From: an uncultured Methanobrevibacter sp.
Lineage (GTDB): Archaea; Methanobacteriota; Methanobacteria; Methanobacteriales; Methanobacteriaceae
NCBI RefSeq assembly: GCF_934746965.1
Contig: NZ_CAKVFS010000007.1
Span: forward strand, 1-64,000
DNA length: 64,000 nucleotides
Direction: 5' to 3'
Part shown: in pieces, positions 8,894-17,938 of the stretch
Numbering within the stretch: the first letter of the stretch is position 1
Layout: every line of letters starts with the position of its first letter
Notes under the pieces: model-generated
The model's database searches: none
What the model was told of the DNA's origin: nothing
What the model saw: the letters and a program-made list of their open reading frames with translations, nothing else
Made by a program: the position numbers and the translations under genes

Positions 8894-9568
8894 ATGGATT
8901 TTTTTGGAAATGATAAATTAACATTAAAAAGAGTTTTTAACTATATTCTAGGGTTATGGTTTATAACTTTAGGGATAGGTTTTTCAATAAAATCTAATTT
9001 AGGTTCAACACCTGTTAGTTCAATTCCTTATACTTTAAATTTAATTTGTGGGATTGAAATAGGTCAGGCTACAATATTATTCCATGCAATTTTAGTTTTA
9101 ATAGAATTAATCTTGTTAAGAAAAGATTTTAAAATTAAACATTTCTTACAGGTCTTTGTTGGAGTATTATTTGGATATTTCACAAGTTTTTCAGTAGGGT
9201 TAATGAATTTTATTCCTGATCCTGCAAATTTTGTTTTAAGTTTAATTTTAACAGTTATAAGTATATTTTTTGTAGCTTTAGGATTATTTTTCTATGTGCC
9301 TACAAATATTATTCCACTATCTGTAGATGGACTGACACAAGCTTTATCTATTGCATTTAACACGAATTTCTCAAAAACAAAGATTTTTCAGGATTGTAGT
9401 TTGCTTGTAATTTCTTTAGTTTCATGTTTTGTTTTTTTAGGAGTAATTGGAGGTAGTGTAGGTATTGGAACAATTCTTTCAGCTATTTTTGTTGGAGTTG
9501 TATTAAAGTATATTCATAAAATTAATAGCTATTTGACAGGGGAATCTGTAGATTTTAAACAAATGTAG
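8894..9568 (+). CDS. YczE-like integral membrane protein, copy 1
   Basis: 224 residues with about six hydrophobic segments. The family hallmark GFSIKSNLGSTPVSSIPYTL lies at residues 28-47, and a second conserved stretch, VPTNIIPLSVDGLTQALS, at about 136-153. Function is unknown; relatives are grouped with YczE/YitT-type proteins. It is the first of four related units in a row. There is no clear ribosome binding site; TTTTTAAATA about 22 bp upstream would place the transcription start at or near the ATG (leaderless). Confidence 0.75.
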   Translation: MDFFGNDKLTLKRVFNYILGLWFITLGIGFSIKSNLGSTPVSSIPYTLNLICGIEIGQATILFHAILVLIELILLRKDFKIKHFLQVFVGVLFGYFTSFSVGLMNFIPDPANFVLSLILTVISIFFVALGLFFYVPTNIIPLSVDGLTQALSIAFNTNFSKTKIFQDCSLLVISLVSCFVFLGVIGGSVGIGTILSAIFVGVVLKYIHKINSYLTGESVDFKQM

Positions 9569-9581
9569 ATTGATGATAAAT

Positions 9582-9850
9582 ATGAGTATGGTTAAAAAAA
9601 TTTCATTATATATGTTTATGATTTATTTGTAATGACTGTAGGTATTGCATTTTCCTTATTTGATACAACAATTATGGTAATTACTTATGTAATTATATGT
9701 TGGATATTTATTGGAAATCTTTTAGTTAGTGTTGGAATTGGAATGATTATTATAGCAGTTTTGGTAGGTACAGTTTTAGAGCATATAGTAAAAGGATTTA
9801 AAATGTTAACTGGTTGTTATGTAGATTTAAAACAATTATGGGGTGTTTAA
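9582..9850 (+). pseudogene. YczE-like copy 2, internally deleted
   Basis: An ATG at 9582 opens 14 codons resembling the family N-terminus and then stops at a TAA. A shifted frame from 9632 continues with the TVGIAFSL segment and jumps straight to the C-terminal part (FDTTIMVITYVIICWIF...VGIGMII, then the TGCYVDLKQL tail). About 130 central residues are missing. It is a deletion derivative of its neighbours, probably made by recombination in the tandem array. Confidence 0.75.
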
Positions 9851-9851
9851 A

Positions 9852-10505
9852 ATGTGGATTAAAAGAATTGTCTTATTTGTAGGTGGTTTATTCATAATGT
9901 CTGTAGGGGTAGGATTATCAATTAAATCTGGATTAGGTGTTACTCCCATTAGTTCGATTCCATATTCATTGACATTGGCTTCAAATGTAAATATTGGAAT
10001 TACAACGGTTGTTTTCAATGCATTTCTTGTATTTTTGCAGATACCAATTTTAAGAAAAAAATTCAATCCAAAAAGGCTTTTACAGTTAATAAATGCATTT
10101 ATGTTTGGCTATTTTACAGATATTTCATTGTGGATTTTATCTCCTTTTCCTAAATTATCTTTAGGCTTTGATTTCTTACTTTTAATTGTAAGTATGTTTT
10201 TAATAGCTATTGGTATTTTAATATATATGCCAGCAAATATTGCACCGCTTCCAGGAGAAGGGGTTGTGGAAGCTGTGTCTTTGGTATCAGATAAACGTTT
10301 TTCAAATGTTAAAGTATGTTTTGATACATCAATGGTTGTATTATCTTTAATCATCTGTGTATTTTTTACAGAGAATATTTTTGGTAGTGTAAGCATAGGT
10401 ACAATTCTTGCAGCGATATTCATAGGAATTATTATAAAACATATTAATAATTTATATGAAAAAATAACTGGAAAAGCAATCACTGTGGTTAATAAAGAAA
10501 ATTAG
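9852..10505 (+). CDS. YczE-like integral membrane protein, copy 3
   Basis: 217 residues, full length. Near the N-terminus it has GLSIKSGLGVTPISSIPYSL, and in the centre MPANIAPLPGEGVVEAVS, the same two blocks as copy 1 but closer to copy 4. GGGGTG at 9840-9845 is a good ribosome binding site for ATG 9852; a GTG at 9843 belongs to that site rather than being the start. Predicted inner membrane protein with about six helices; substrate unknown. Confidence 0.75.
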   Translation: MWIKRIVLFVGGLFIMSVGVGLSIKSGLGVTPISSIPYSLTLASNVNIGITTVVFNAFLVFLQIPILRKKFNPKRLLQLINAFMFGYFTDISLWILSPFPKLSLGFDFLLLIVSMFLIAIGILIYMPANIAPLPGEGVVEAVSLVSDKRFSNVKVCFDTSMVVLSLIICVFFTENIFGSVSIGTILAAIFIGIIIKHINNLYEKITGKAITVVNKEN

Positions 10506-10509
10506 GAGT

Positions 10510-11183
10510 ATGAAAAAATTAAAATCACAAAAGAATTAATTAAAAGAATAATATATTATGTAATCGGAGTATGCTTATTATCTTTTGCTGTAGGAGTTTC
10601 AATTAAGTCTGAATTGGGTGTTACTCCAATTAATTCTATTCCTTATGCAATTGCATTAATTACAAATATTAATGTAGGATTATCCTCAGTTTTATTTTAT
10701 TTGGTGGTTATTTTTATACAAAAACCTATTTTAGGCAATAATTATCATCCAAAAAGGCTTCTTCAATTAGCTAGTGCTTTTTTATTCGGATATTTTGTTG
10801 ATTTTTCATTGTGGGTTTTATCTCCAATCCAGAACCTTTCAATGATATGTAAATTTTTGATGCTGGCATTAAGTATAGTTCTTATAGCTATTGGAATTTT
10901 AATAATGATGCCAGCAAATATTGCGCCACTTCCAGGAGAAGGACTTATTGAAGCAATAGCTATAACTCTTGATAAGAAATTTTCATCAGTTAAAATTTGT
11001 ATTGATTCATCAATGGTTATAATAACAATTATTTTATGTTGGATTTTTTTAAATGATGTTTTAGGAAGTGTAAGTATAGGAACAGTGATTTCTGCAGCTT
11101 CTACAGGTTTTGTTGTACGGCAATTCCATGATTTATATAAATATTTCACAGGTAAAGATATTAGGGTTGTTAATAAAGAATAA
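10510..11183 (+). pseudogene. YczE-like copy 4, start disrupted by a frameshift
   Basis: The family frame is open from directly after the previous stop (10505) to 11183 and includes GVSIKSELGVTPINSIPYAI and MPANIAPLPGEGLIEAIA. It has no ATG, GTG or TTG before TTG 10614, which would remove the first helix and half of the conserved block. An ATG at 10510 precedes it in another frame: one more A in the six-A run at 10513-10518 would join them and give a normal N-terminus. It may be a real pseudogene, a gene with an unusual start, or a sequencing error. If intact it would make about 224 residues. Confidence 0.6.
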
Positions 11184-11229
11184 AAAATATTAATGATTTA
11201 TAATTAAAATCATATGTATGGTGATTTAA

Positions 11230-11949
11230 ATGGATTTTGGGCTTTGGGAAAATTATTATAAACAAATTTTAGATGATTTTGGATTTGAAAGAAAGGATGA
11301 TGAAAAAACAGCTCAGGTACTTGATGATATTCTTTTTGATGAAGGTTGTTTGACATTGGAAGATTTATATGAAAAGATAAATTTTTCTAATAGATTTATA
11401 ATATTTGGAGCAGGACCCTCTTTAAAAAAGCATATTAAAAAAATAAAAGAAGAATATGACTTAACAAAATATGTATTGGTATCAGCTGATGGAGCAACAA
11501 CAGCTTTAATTGAAGAAAAAATAATTCCGGATATAATAGCTACAGATTTAGATGGTAAAATAGATGATATTTTATATGCAAATACAATGGGTGCAAATTT
11601 AGTTATTCATGGGCATGGGAATAACTTAGAAGCAATATTGAAATACACTCCATTTTTTGACAATGTTTTGGGAACAACACAATCTCAAGCACATGGAAAC
11701 CTTTATAATTTTGGAGGATTTACCGATGGGGATAGAGCTATGTTTTTAGCTATTGCACTTGGAGCTAAAGAATTGATATTGGCTGGAATGGATTTTGGGG
11801 ATAGAGTAACTAAATATTCACGACCAAATATTGAAAACGAAACTGCAAAAGCAGATGATATTAAATTAAAAAAATTAGAGTATGCTGAAGCTTTTACAAG
11901 TTGGATTGCTGAAAATAAGGATGTTAAAATTATTAATTTAAAATTATAA
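11230..11949 (+). CDS. mptE: 6-hydroxymethyl-7,8-dihydropterin diphosphokinase, MptE-like
   Basis: 239 residues of the DUF115/MptE family. Key stretches are FGAGPSLKKHI (phosphate-binding loop, about residues 60-70), SADGATTAL, the metal-binding-type IIATDLDG, then HGHGNN and GGFTDGDRA. In methanogens the enzyme (MJ1634 type) transfers diphosphate from ATP to 6-hydroxymethyldihydropterin on the way to tetrahydromethanopterin, the C1 carrier of methanogenesis. A GGTGAT site lies 6 nt before the ATG. Confidence 0.87.
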   Translation: MDFGLWENYYKQILDDFGFERKDDEKTAQVLDDILFDEGCLTLEDLYEKINFSNRFIIFGAGPSLKKHIKKIKEEYDLTKYVLVSADGATTALIEEKIIPDIIATDLDGKIDDILYANTMGANLVIHGHGNNLEAILKYTPFFDNVLGTTQSQAHGNLYNFGGFTDGDRAMFLAIALGAKELILAGMDFGDRVTKYSRPNIENETAKADDIKLKKLEYAEAFTSWIAENKDVKIINLKL

Positions 11950-11985
11950 TAATTTTTTTATAATAGTTTTAATATAAATAATAAT

Positions 11986-13095
11986 ATGGGAATTGAAGAT
12001 ATTTTAATGCATGATGAAAGTCTTTTTCAAAATATAAATGCTTTTGATCCAGATTATGTGCCTCCAAACTATAATTATAGAGACACACAAATGGAAGCAA
12101 TGGCTATGGCGATTAGACCAGCTATGGGTGGTGGTCAACCATCAAATTCTGTTGTTTTAGGTTCATGTGCAACTGGGAAAACAACAGCTATTAGAAAAGT
12201 ATTTACTTTAGTTGAAAAAAGCACTGAAAAAGTTCTTTGTGTTTATATAAATTGTCAACTTCACACAACTCGTTTTGGAATATTTTCTCAGATTTATAAA
12301 AAGTTATTTGGACATATTCCTCCAGAAACAGGAGTTCCATTTTCAAGAATTTATGATCAAATCATGCATAAACTTCAATCAGATAAAAAAGCATTAATTG
12401 TAGCATTGGATGATGTTAATTATTTATTCCAGAGTAAAACAGCAAATAAAGTATTTTATGATCTATTAAGAGCATATGAAGAATATCCTGGAGTTAAAAC
12501 AGGAATTTTTGCAATATTGTCTGATTTAGAATTTAGATATGCTTTTGATAAAAATGTAAATACAGTTTTTATTCCTCAGGATATAACATTTCAACCTTAT
12601 ACTTACTCTGAAATTGAAGATATTTTAAGAGACAGAGTTAATGCAGGATTTTTCCCAGGAGTAATGAGTGATGATATATTGGAACTAGTAGCTAGTCATA
12701 CTTATGAAGTTGGAGATTTAAGAGTGGGTATTAATCTTTTAAGGTCTTGTGGTAATATTGCTGAAGCTAATGCATCTAGAGAGATTACTGAAAAACATTT
12801 TCAAAAAGCAGTGGATTCTTTAGTTTCAGTACAAATATCTGAAACTTTAAAATCATTAAATGATATTGAAAGATCTTTATTAAAAATAATTGTAGATTCA
12901 GATGAAATTTTCACAGCAGGCGAATTATCTGAATTGTTTAAACAAAAAGAAAATGTAAGTTATGCTACCTTTAATAGAACTCTTGAAAAATTAGAATTTT
13001 TAAGATTAATTGATACAAAATTTACAGGAAAAGGGTCTAGAGGAAATTCCAGAGAAATTATCTTACGTTTCAACCCTTGTGATTTTAATATTTAA
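11986..13095 (+). CDS. cdc6: Orc1/Cdc6 family replication initiator
   Basis: 369 residues. Residues 61-68 are a Walker A (GSCATGKT) and LIVALDDVNYLF is the Walker B. A lid region follows, and a C-terminal winged-helix part (about residues 295-369) would bind origin DNA. Archaeal Orc1/Cdc6 recognises origin boxes and loads the MCM helicase. No ribosome binding site is seen; TTTTTATAAT about 24 bp before the ATG suggests a leaderless transcript. The upstream gap is only 36 bp and no origin-box array is visible, so this may not be the origin-linked copy. Confidence 0.87.
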   Translation: MGIEDILMHDESLFQNINAFDPDYVPPNYNYRDTQMEAMAMAIRPAMGGGQPSNSVVLGSCATGKTTAIRKVFTLVEKSTEKVLCVYINCQLHTTRFGIFSQIYKKLFGHIPPETGVPFSRIYDQIMHKLQSDKKALIVALDDVNYLFQSKTANKVFYDLLRAYEEYPGVKTGIFAILSDLEFRYAFDKNVNTVFIPQDITFQPYTYSEIEDILRDRVNAGFFPGVMSDDILELVASHTYEVGDLRVGINLLRSCGNIAEANASREITEKHFQKAVDSLVSVQISETLKSLNDIERSLLKIIVDSDEIFTAGELSELFKQKENVSYATFNRTLEKLEFLRLIDTKFTGKGSRGNSREIILRFNPCDFNI

Positions 13096-13101
13096 TTTTT
13101 T

Positions 13102-13365
13102 TTATTTCCATCTTTTAAGTTGTGGAAATACATCATTTAACATTTTTCTAGCTGTTTTTTCATCCATACTGGTATTTTCAACAGTTTTTGGAACACAAAA
13201 TTCAATCATTTCGTCCATATTAATATCTGCTGTAAATTCTCCATTTTTGTAACAATAAACACAATAATCTTCGTTTTTACTTCCATCTTTATTGTTACTA
13301 TATAATTCTTCAGTCATTGGCATTGCACAAGATTGGCAAAATTTTGTATTTTCATTAAATTCCAT
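13102..13365 (-). CDS. Putative zinc-ribbon protein
   Basis: 87 residues. CQSCAMPM near the N-terminus and CVYCYKNGEF about 25 residues later provide four cysteines for one zinc ion. This is the pattern of the small putative-zinc-ribbon family, where the pair is separated by a DGSKNEDY segment as here. Biological role unknown. The ATG at 13365 is preferred to the GTG at 13374, which with ATT forms the ribosome binding site. It converges with cdc6, leaving 6 nt between stops. Confidence 0.72.
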   Translation of the reverse strand: MEFNENTKFCQSCAMPMTEELYSNNKDGSKNEDYCVYCYKNGEFTADINMDEMIEFCVPKTVENTSMDEKTARKMLNDVFPQLKRWK

Positions 13366-13387
13366 ATAAATCACTTACTTTTCATAA

Positions 13388-13436
13388 CATTAGATTTGCA
13401 TGGTTCAACTTGCTTTTTTTAATCTAATGCTTTTTT
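13388..13436. other. Inverted repeat with T-run
   Basis: CATTAGATT (13388-13396) and its complement (13421-13429) enclose 24 nt and are followed on the plus strand by six T. It lies between two minus-strand genes, so it may act as a weak terminator or leader element. Nothing else is visible in this 110-nt gap. Confidence 0.35.
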
Positions 13437-13477
13437 CTGCGCTAAGGGTTTGGTAGCATATAATTAGAAAAAATCAA

Positions 13478-13657
13478 TTATACTAAATTGGGATTTTGCG
13501 CAGTTACAACAGATATTATTGATAAAAGCAATACTATCATTATAACAAGTATCGCCATGCAAGCTTGAATATTATAATCACTATATTGTATTTCATCTAA
13601 TATAGAACTTTTCTTTCTTAAATCAGCTTTTATTGAAGTATCTGAATTTTTTAACAT
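13478..13657 (-). CDS. Small single-span membrane protein
   Basis: 59 residues, not recognised. A polar N-terminal half with charged residues is followed by one hydrophobic helix (about residues 34-53) and a short tail. GTGAT at 13662-13666 is a fitting ribosome binding site for the ATG at 13657. Its coding status rests on that site and the clear membrane helix only. Confidence 0.5.
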   Translation of the reverse strand: MLKNSDTSIKADLRKKSSILDEIQYSDYNIQACMAILVIMIVLLLSIISVVTAQNPNLV

Positions 13658-13750
13658 TTCTATCACATCGCTAAGTTAATATTGTTTAAAAGTGTAATAT
13701 AAAGAAAGAGAAAGACCCCATTTGAAAAGTAATTTATAGGAAAAATAATT

Positions 13751-14173
13751 ATGAAAAAATTTGAATTTTTTGATGTAACTGCAGATATTGGTTTTTATGC
13801 ATATGGTAATAATTTAAATGAAGCTTTTGAAAATGCTGCTTTGGCTTTATTTAATATAATTTCTAGAACTGACAATATAGAACCGATAATAGTCAAATCA
13901 TTTGAAATAGAATCTGAAGATAAAGTATCATTATTATATGATTTTTTAGAAGAACTTTTATTTTTGCATGAAATTGAATTCATGTTATTTTCACAATTTG
14001 AAGTAACTATTGATAAAATTAATAATGGTTATCAGTTAAATGCAGTTATTAAAGGCGAAGAAATAAATTGGGATAAACATTATCGTGGTGATGAAGTTAA
14101 AGCAATAACATTTCACAAAATGAATGTTATTGAAGAAAAAATTGTACAACTTTCAACTATTGTAGATTTATGA
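13751..14173 (+). CDS. Archease
   Basis: 140 residues. Archease activates the tRNA ligase RtcB by helping guanylation and widening its nucleotide use. The family features are visible: the N-terminal FFDVTADIGFYAYG, the acidic stretch LLYDFLEELLFLHE in the middle, and the C-terminal VKAITFHKM block near the metal site. The RtcB gene lies about 500 bp downstream on the same strand, with one small membrane protein gene between, which supports the assignment. Confidence 0.92.
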   Translation: MKKFEFFDVTADIGFYAYGNNLNEAFENAALALFNIISRTDNIEPIIVKSFEIESEDKVSLLYDFLEELLFLHEIEFMLFSQFEVTIDKINNGYQLNAVIKGEEINWDKHYRGDEVKAITFHKMNVIEEKIVQLSTIVDL

Positions 14174-14210
14174 AAACATATATAAATAAATATTCTTTAT
14201 ATAAGTACAC

Positions 14211-14534
14211 ATGCAAAGAAGAAGATCAGTTTCAAGAATATTTGAACTAATTGTAGGTGGATTAGGTTCACTTATAAGTTTATTTTCTAGTTCATTTATT
14301 TTATTAATAGGGAATTTTGGATTTGAAGCAACATCCTTTTTAGGGATTGTAGCTATTATAGGTTCATTTTTAGGTATTTTTGCATCAATTCATGTGTTTA
14401 AAGATAGTGATGTTGGTGGATTTTTATTTATTGTGTCTACAATATTAGTGTTGATTGGTTTCACATCATCTTATGGGGTTGTTGGGGCATTGTTATTACT
14501 TGTTGCAGGAATTTCTGCATTATTTAGAAAATAA
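14211..14534 (+). CDS. DUF4064-like membrane protein
   Basis: 107 residues with three or four hydrophobic helices and a basic N-terminus (MQRRR). The RIFELIVGGLGSLISLF start and the GLY-rich helices resemble the DUF4064 group of small membrane proteins with no known function. A TATA-like ACATATATAAATA about 30 bp upstream and no ribosome binding site suggest a leaderless mRNA. It sits between archease and rtcB but shows no functional link with them. Confidence 0.6.
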   Translation: MQRRRSVSRIFELIVGGLGSLISLFSSSFILLIGNFGFEATSFLGIVAIIGSFLGIFASIHVFKDSDVGGFLFIVSTILVLIGFTSSYGVVGALLLLVAGISALFRK

Positions 14535-14690
14535 TCTTTTAAACATATTTTTAGTTTGGAATTGCTGATTAATGATTAGGGACAATTATTGTTCTTAATA
14601 TCCTTTGAATTTTTATTTTAAATTTCTATTTTTTACCAAAAAATTATTTATTTCATATATTATAAATGTATAAACTAGTTTGTGATTTCT

Positions 14691-16139
14691 ATGAGTATTA
14701 AAGATAAAGTTAAAAAAATTAGGGATAATGTTTATGAAATTCCAGGAAGCGTTAATAAAAAAATGAGGGCTTCTGGAAGATTGTATATTGATGATGATAG
14801 TTTTGAAAACTTGGAAGATGGAGCTATTGATCAAATTGTAAATATTGCTTGTCTTCCAGGAGTTCACAGATATGCAATAGGATTGCCTGATATTCATTTT
14901 GGATATGGATTTCCAATAGGTGGTGTAGCTGCATTTAGTGAAAAAAATGGAATTGTGTCTCCTGGTGGTGTTGGTTTTGATATTAATTGTGGAGTTAGAT
15001 TAATTAAATCTAATCTTAAAAAAGAAGATATTGAAGATAAATTAGATGAATTAATTGAAGCTTTATTTGAAAATATTCCTTCTGGTGTGGGAAGTAAAGG
15101 AAAAATTAAACTTAAAGAAAATGAGATTGATGATGTTTTAAACTTTGGAGCTGAATGGGCTGTTGAAAATGGTTATGGCTGGCAGGAAGATTTGGAAGTT
15201 TTAGAAGAAAATGGGAGAATTAAGCAAGCAGATTCTACTAAAGTCAGTGATAAAGCTAAAAGAAGAGGAATTCCTCAATTAGGTTCTTTAGGTTCTGGAA
15301 ATCACTTTTTAGAAATCCAAGTTGTTGATGAGATATATGATGATGAAGTAGCTAAAGTATATGGTCTTGAAAAAGGAATGATTGTAATTATGATTCACAG
15401 TGGTTCTAGGGGCTGTGGACATCAAGTATGTTCTGATTATTTGAGAGTAATGGATAAAGCTTATAAAAATCATCACATTGACCTTGCAGATAGACAATTA
15501 GCTTGCGCACCATTTGATTCAAAGGAAGCTCAGGATTATTTAAAAGCTATGTATGCTGCTGCTAATTATGCATGGGCAAATAGACAAATGATGACTCATT
15601 GGATAAGAGAAACATTTGAAAATGTATTGGGTAAATCTGCCAAAGAAATGAAAATGAATATTGTTTATGATGTAGCTCATAACATTGCTAAACAGGAAAC
15701 ACATAAATTCAAAGGCAATGATATGAAAGTAGTTGTACACAGAAAAGGAGCTACTCGTGCATTTGGTCCTGGAAGAGATGAAATCCCTGAAAAATATAGG
15801 GAAGTTGGACAGCCAGTATTAATTCCTGGGACTATGGGAACTGCATCTTATGTTTTACATGGAACTCAAAAAGCTATGGATGAAACATTTGGATCTACTG
15901 CACATGGTGCTGGAAGAGTTCTTTCAAGATCACAGGCTAAAAAAGATTATGCTCCGGAAGATATCAAAAATGATTTAGCTGTAAATGGTGTTAAAATCAG
16001 AGCAACTACTGAAAATGTAATAGCTGAAGAAGCACCTGGAGCATATAAAGATGTTGATAGTGTAGTTAGAGTATCTGATAGTACTGGAATAGCTAAACTT
16101 GTTGCAAAAGTAAAACCATTAGCAGTTACAAAAGGATAG
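14691..16139 (+). CDS. rtcB: RNA-splicing ligase RtcB
   Basis: 482 residues, normal length and without an intein. RtcB joins 2',3'-cyclic phosphate and 5'-OH ends of split tRNA exons, using GTP and Mn. Metal and catalytic motifs are all present: GGVGFDINCGVRL (Asp and Cys), GSGNHFLEIQ, HSGSRGCGHQV, DVAHNIAKQE, and the guanylated His in GSTAHGAGR (about residue 406). The ATG at 14691 follows a GTGAT site; the GTG at 14682 is part of that site. The next gene starts 5 nt after the stop. Confidence 0.95.
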   Translation: MSIKDKVKKIRDNVYEIPGSVNKKMRASGRLYIDDDSFENLEDGAIDQIVNIACLPGVHRYAIGLPDIHFGYGFPIGGVAAFSEKNGIVSPGGVGFDINCGVRLIKSNLKKEDIEDKLDELIEALFENIPSGVGSKGKIKLKENEIDDVLNFGAEWAVENGYGWQEDLEVLEENGRIKQADSTKVSDKAKRRGIPQLGSLGSGNHFLEIQVVDEIYDDEVAKVYGLEKGMIVIMIHSGSRGCGHQVCSDYLRVMDKAYKNHHIDLADRQLACAPFDSKEAQDYLKAMYAAANYAWANRQMMTHWIRETFENVLGKSAKEMKMNIVYDVAHNIAKQETHKFKGNDMKVVVHRKGATRAFGPGRDEIPEKYREVGQPVLIPGTMGTASYVLHGTQKAMDETFGSTAHGAGRVLSRSQAKKDYAPEDIKNDLAVNGVKIRATTENVIAEEAPGAYKDVDSVVRVSDSTGIAKLVAKVKPLAVTKG

Positions 16140-16144
16140 ATAAT

Positions 16145-16900
16145 ATGATTGGAATTATTGGTGGAAGTGGAGTTTATGAAATAACTCAAAAAGCAGATAG
16201 TCTTGAAAAAAAATTAATAAAAACAGAATATGGGGATGTTGAAGTTTCTATTTTGGATATTTTCAATAAAAAAGTAGCTTTTATTCCAAGACATGCTGCA
16301 GGACATAGTATTCCTCCACATAAAATCAATTTTAGAGCTAATATTGATGCACTTAAAGAAGTTGGAGTTACACAAATAATAGCTACTAATTCTGTAGGAT
16401 CCATGAATTTAGATATGTCTCCAGGTTCTTTTGTTATTCCTGATGACTTTTTAGACTTCACTGAAAATAGGGATAAAACATACTATGAAAATCAAGTGGT
16501 TCATATTGATGTGAGTGAACCATACTGTAATCGTTTAAAAGAAGTGATATCTAGTTGTGGTGAAGTTATTGTTGGTGGGACTTATGTATGTACTCAAGGT
16601 CCTAGATTTGAAACTCCTGCTGAAATTAAAATGTTTAAAATTCTTGGTGGGGATTTAGTAGGTATGACGGGGGTTCCTGAAGTAACTCTTGCTCGTGAAA
16701 GGGCGATTTGTTATAATTCAATTTGTATAGTTTCAAATTATGCATCAGGTATTTCTGAAGATAATTTAACTATTGATGAAGTATTTGAAACAGTTAAAGC
16801 AAAAGAAAAAGAATTATTGGATTTAATATATGATGTTATTAAAAAATTAGATGATTGTGACTGCAGTTGTCATCATGCATTAAATGGTGCTGAAGTTTAA
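16145..16900 (+). CDS. mtnP: S-methyl-5'-thioadenosine/thioinosine phosphorylase
   Basis: 251 residues of the trimeric purine nucleoside phosphorylase/MTAP family. IGIIGGSGVYEI is the N-terminal signature, FIPRHAAGHSIPPHKINFRANI the phosphate and substrate segment, and QGPRFETPAEIKM with GMTGVPEVTLARE the base-binding part. It would phosphorolyse methylthioadenosine or, as known for a methanogen homolog, methylthioinosine to recycle purine and methylthioribose phosphate. The C-terminus carries the cysteine pair CDCSCHH. AAAGGATAG precedes the ATG. Confidence 0.88.
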   Translation: MIGIIGGSGVYEITQKADSLEKKLIKTEYGDVEVSILDIFNKKVAFIPRHAAGHSIPPHKINFRANIDALKEVGVTQIIATNSVGSMNLDMSPGSFVIPDDFLDFTENRDKTYYENQVVHIDVSEPYCNRLKEVISSCGEVIVGGTYVCTQGPRFETPAEIKMFKILGGDLVGMTGVPEVTLARERAICYNSICIVSNYASGISEDNLTIDEVFETVKAKEKELLDLIYDVIKKLDDCDCSCHHALNGAEV

Positions 16901-16923
16901 ATTAATATTATGGAGTTGGTATT

Positions 16924-17493
16924 ATGGTGAAAGTTATATTGTTAAATGCTAGTCCGAGAGTTAATAGTAATACTCAAGATGTTTTGGAAATTTGTGCTAA
17001 AGAGATAGAAAAAAATGGTGTTGAAACTGAAATCATATCATTGAGAGGAAAACAAATTCAATCTTGCATAGCATGTAATGCATGTAGTGAAGCTGGAAAT
17101 TGTGTTTTAGATGATGGATTGGCTGAAATCATTGAAAAAATTAGAAATGCTGAAGGATTTATTCCAGCAGCTCCAGTTTACTTTGGAACAGCAAGAGGAG
17201 ATATAATGGCTGCCCTTCAAAGAATTGGTAAAGTTTCAAGAGGTGGAGATAAATTCTTGGAATGGATGGTTGGAGGCCCAATTGCTGTTGCAAGGCGTGG
17301 AGGTCAAACTTTAACATTACAGGAAATGGCAATGTTCTTCCCAATTAATAATATGATAATGGCTGGAAGTACTTATTGGAATATGGTGTTTGCAGGTCCT
17401 GAAGGCACAGCTTTAAATGATGATGAAGGAATAAATACTATTCGTTTATTTGGTGAAAATGTTGCTAAAATAATTAAAAAATTAGTTGATTAA
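16924..17493 (+). CDS. Iron-sulfur flavoprotein (NADPH-dependent FMN reductase family)
   Basis: 189 residues with a flavodoxin-like fold. LLNASPRVNSNTQDVL is the FMN phosphate loop. The compact motif CIACNACSEAGNC (C-x2-C-x2-C-x5-C) resembles the 4Fe-4S ligand set of archaeal iron-sulfur flavoproteins such as Isf. APVYFGTARGDIMAALQRIG continues the flavin site. Likely a redox carrier or oxygen/peroxide-related reductase in this strict anaerobe. The next gene starts 1 nt after the stop, so the two are cotranscribed. Confidence 0.82.
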   Translation: MVKVILLNASPRVNSNTQDVLEICAKEIEKNGVETEIISLRGKQIQSCIACNACSEAGNCVLDDGLAEIIEKIRNAEGFIPAAPVYFGTARGDIMAALQRIGKVSRGGDKFLEWMVGGPIAVARRGGQTLTLQEMAMFFPINNMIMAGSTYWNMVFAGPEGTALNDDEGINTIRLFGENVAKIIKKLVD

Positions 17494-17494
17494 A

Positions 17495-17818
17495 ATGAGA
17501 ATTGCTCTTGCATCTTCAAATGGAAAAACTGTAGATTTACATTTGGGAAAAGCTGTATCATTAGTTATTTATGATATACTTGATGATGAATCTAATTTTG
17601 TTGAAACAAGAAATATAAATATTGATAAAGAAGCCAAACATCAGGGTGGAGAGGTTATTAATGAATGCAGTGATTGTGATGTTATAATAGCTACTCAGTA
17701 TGGTTTTAAATCTAAAATTAAAGCAGAAGATGCTGGAATTAAATTGGTTGGTGATGAAGGTCCTGTTGAAGATGTTTTACAAAGATATCTTGCTCACTAT
17801 AAATTTATGAATAGTTAA
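17495..17818 (+). CDS. NifX/NifB-C-terminal-like cofactor-binding protein
   Basis: 107 residues of the dinitrogenase iron-molybdenum cofactor-binding family. MRIALASSNGKTVDLHLGKA is the typical start, and CDVIIATQYGFKSKIKAEDAGIKLV the typical second half. Such proteins bind Fe-S or FeMo-type clusters; many methanogens without nitrogenase genes nearby have them and their role is not settled. The gene follows the iron-sulfur flavoprotein by 1 nt, suggesting a shared Fe-S task. Confidence 0.82.
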   Translation: MRIALASSNGKTVDLHLGKAVSLVIYDILDDESNFVETRNINIDKEAKHQGGEVINECSDCDVIIATQYGFKSKIKAEDAGIKLVGDEGPVEDVLQRYLAHYKFMNS

Positions 17819-17868
17819 ATTTCTTCATTTTTAACAACTTTTATATATTATTAACCTATATTAATATT

Positions 17869-17937
17869 ATGAATGAATTATGTACAATTGTATTAGGGGT
17901 GCTTATTGCACTGGTGATATTTTCTATCTGTGGATAA
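17869..17937 (+). CDS. Possible 22-residue membrane peptide
   Basis: A short open frame starting at ATG 17869 would give a peptide that is almost entirely one hydrophobic helix (VLGVLIALVIF). TTTATATA at 17839-17846 lies 22 bp before the ATG, so the mRNA could be leaderless. Its TAA ends 1 nt before the ATG of the next membrane protein gene, which suggests a leader or translational coupling role. Confidence 0.35.
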   Translation: MNELCTIVLGVLIALVIFSICG

Positions 17938-17938
17938 T

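Noticed and set aside
11950..11985. Replication origin next to cdc6
   Set aside because: The gap is 36 bp and no repeated origin-box-like sequences are seen on either side.
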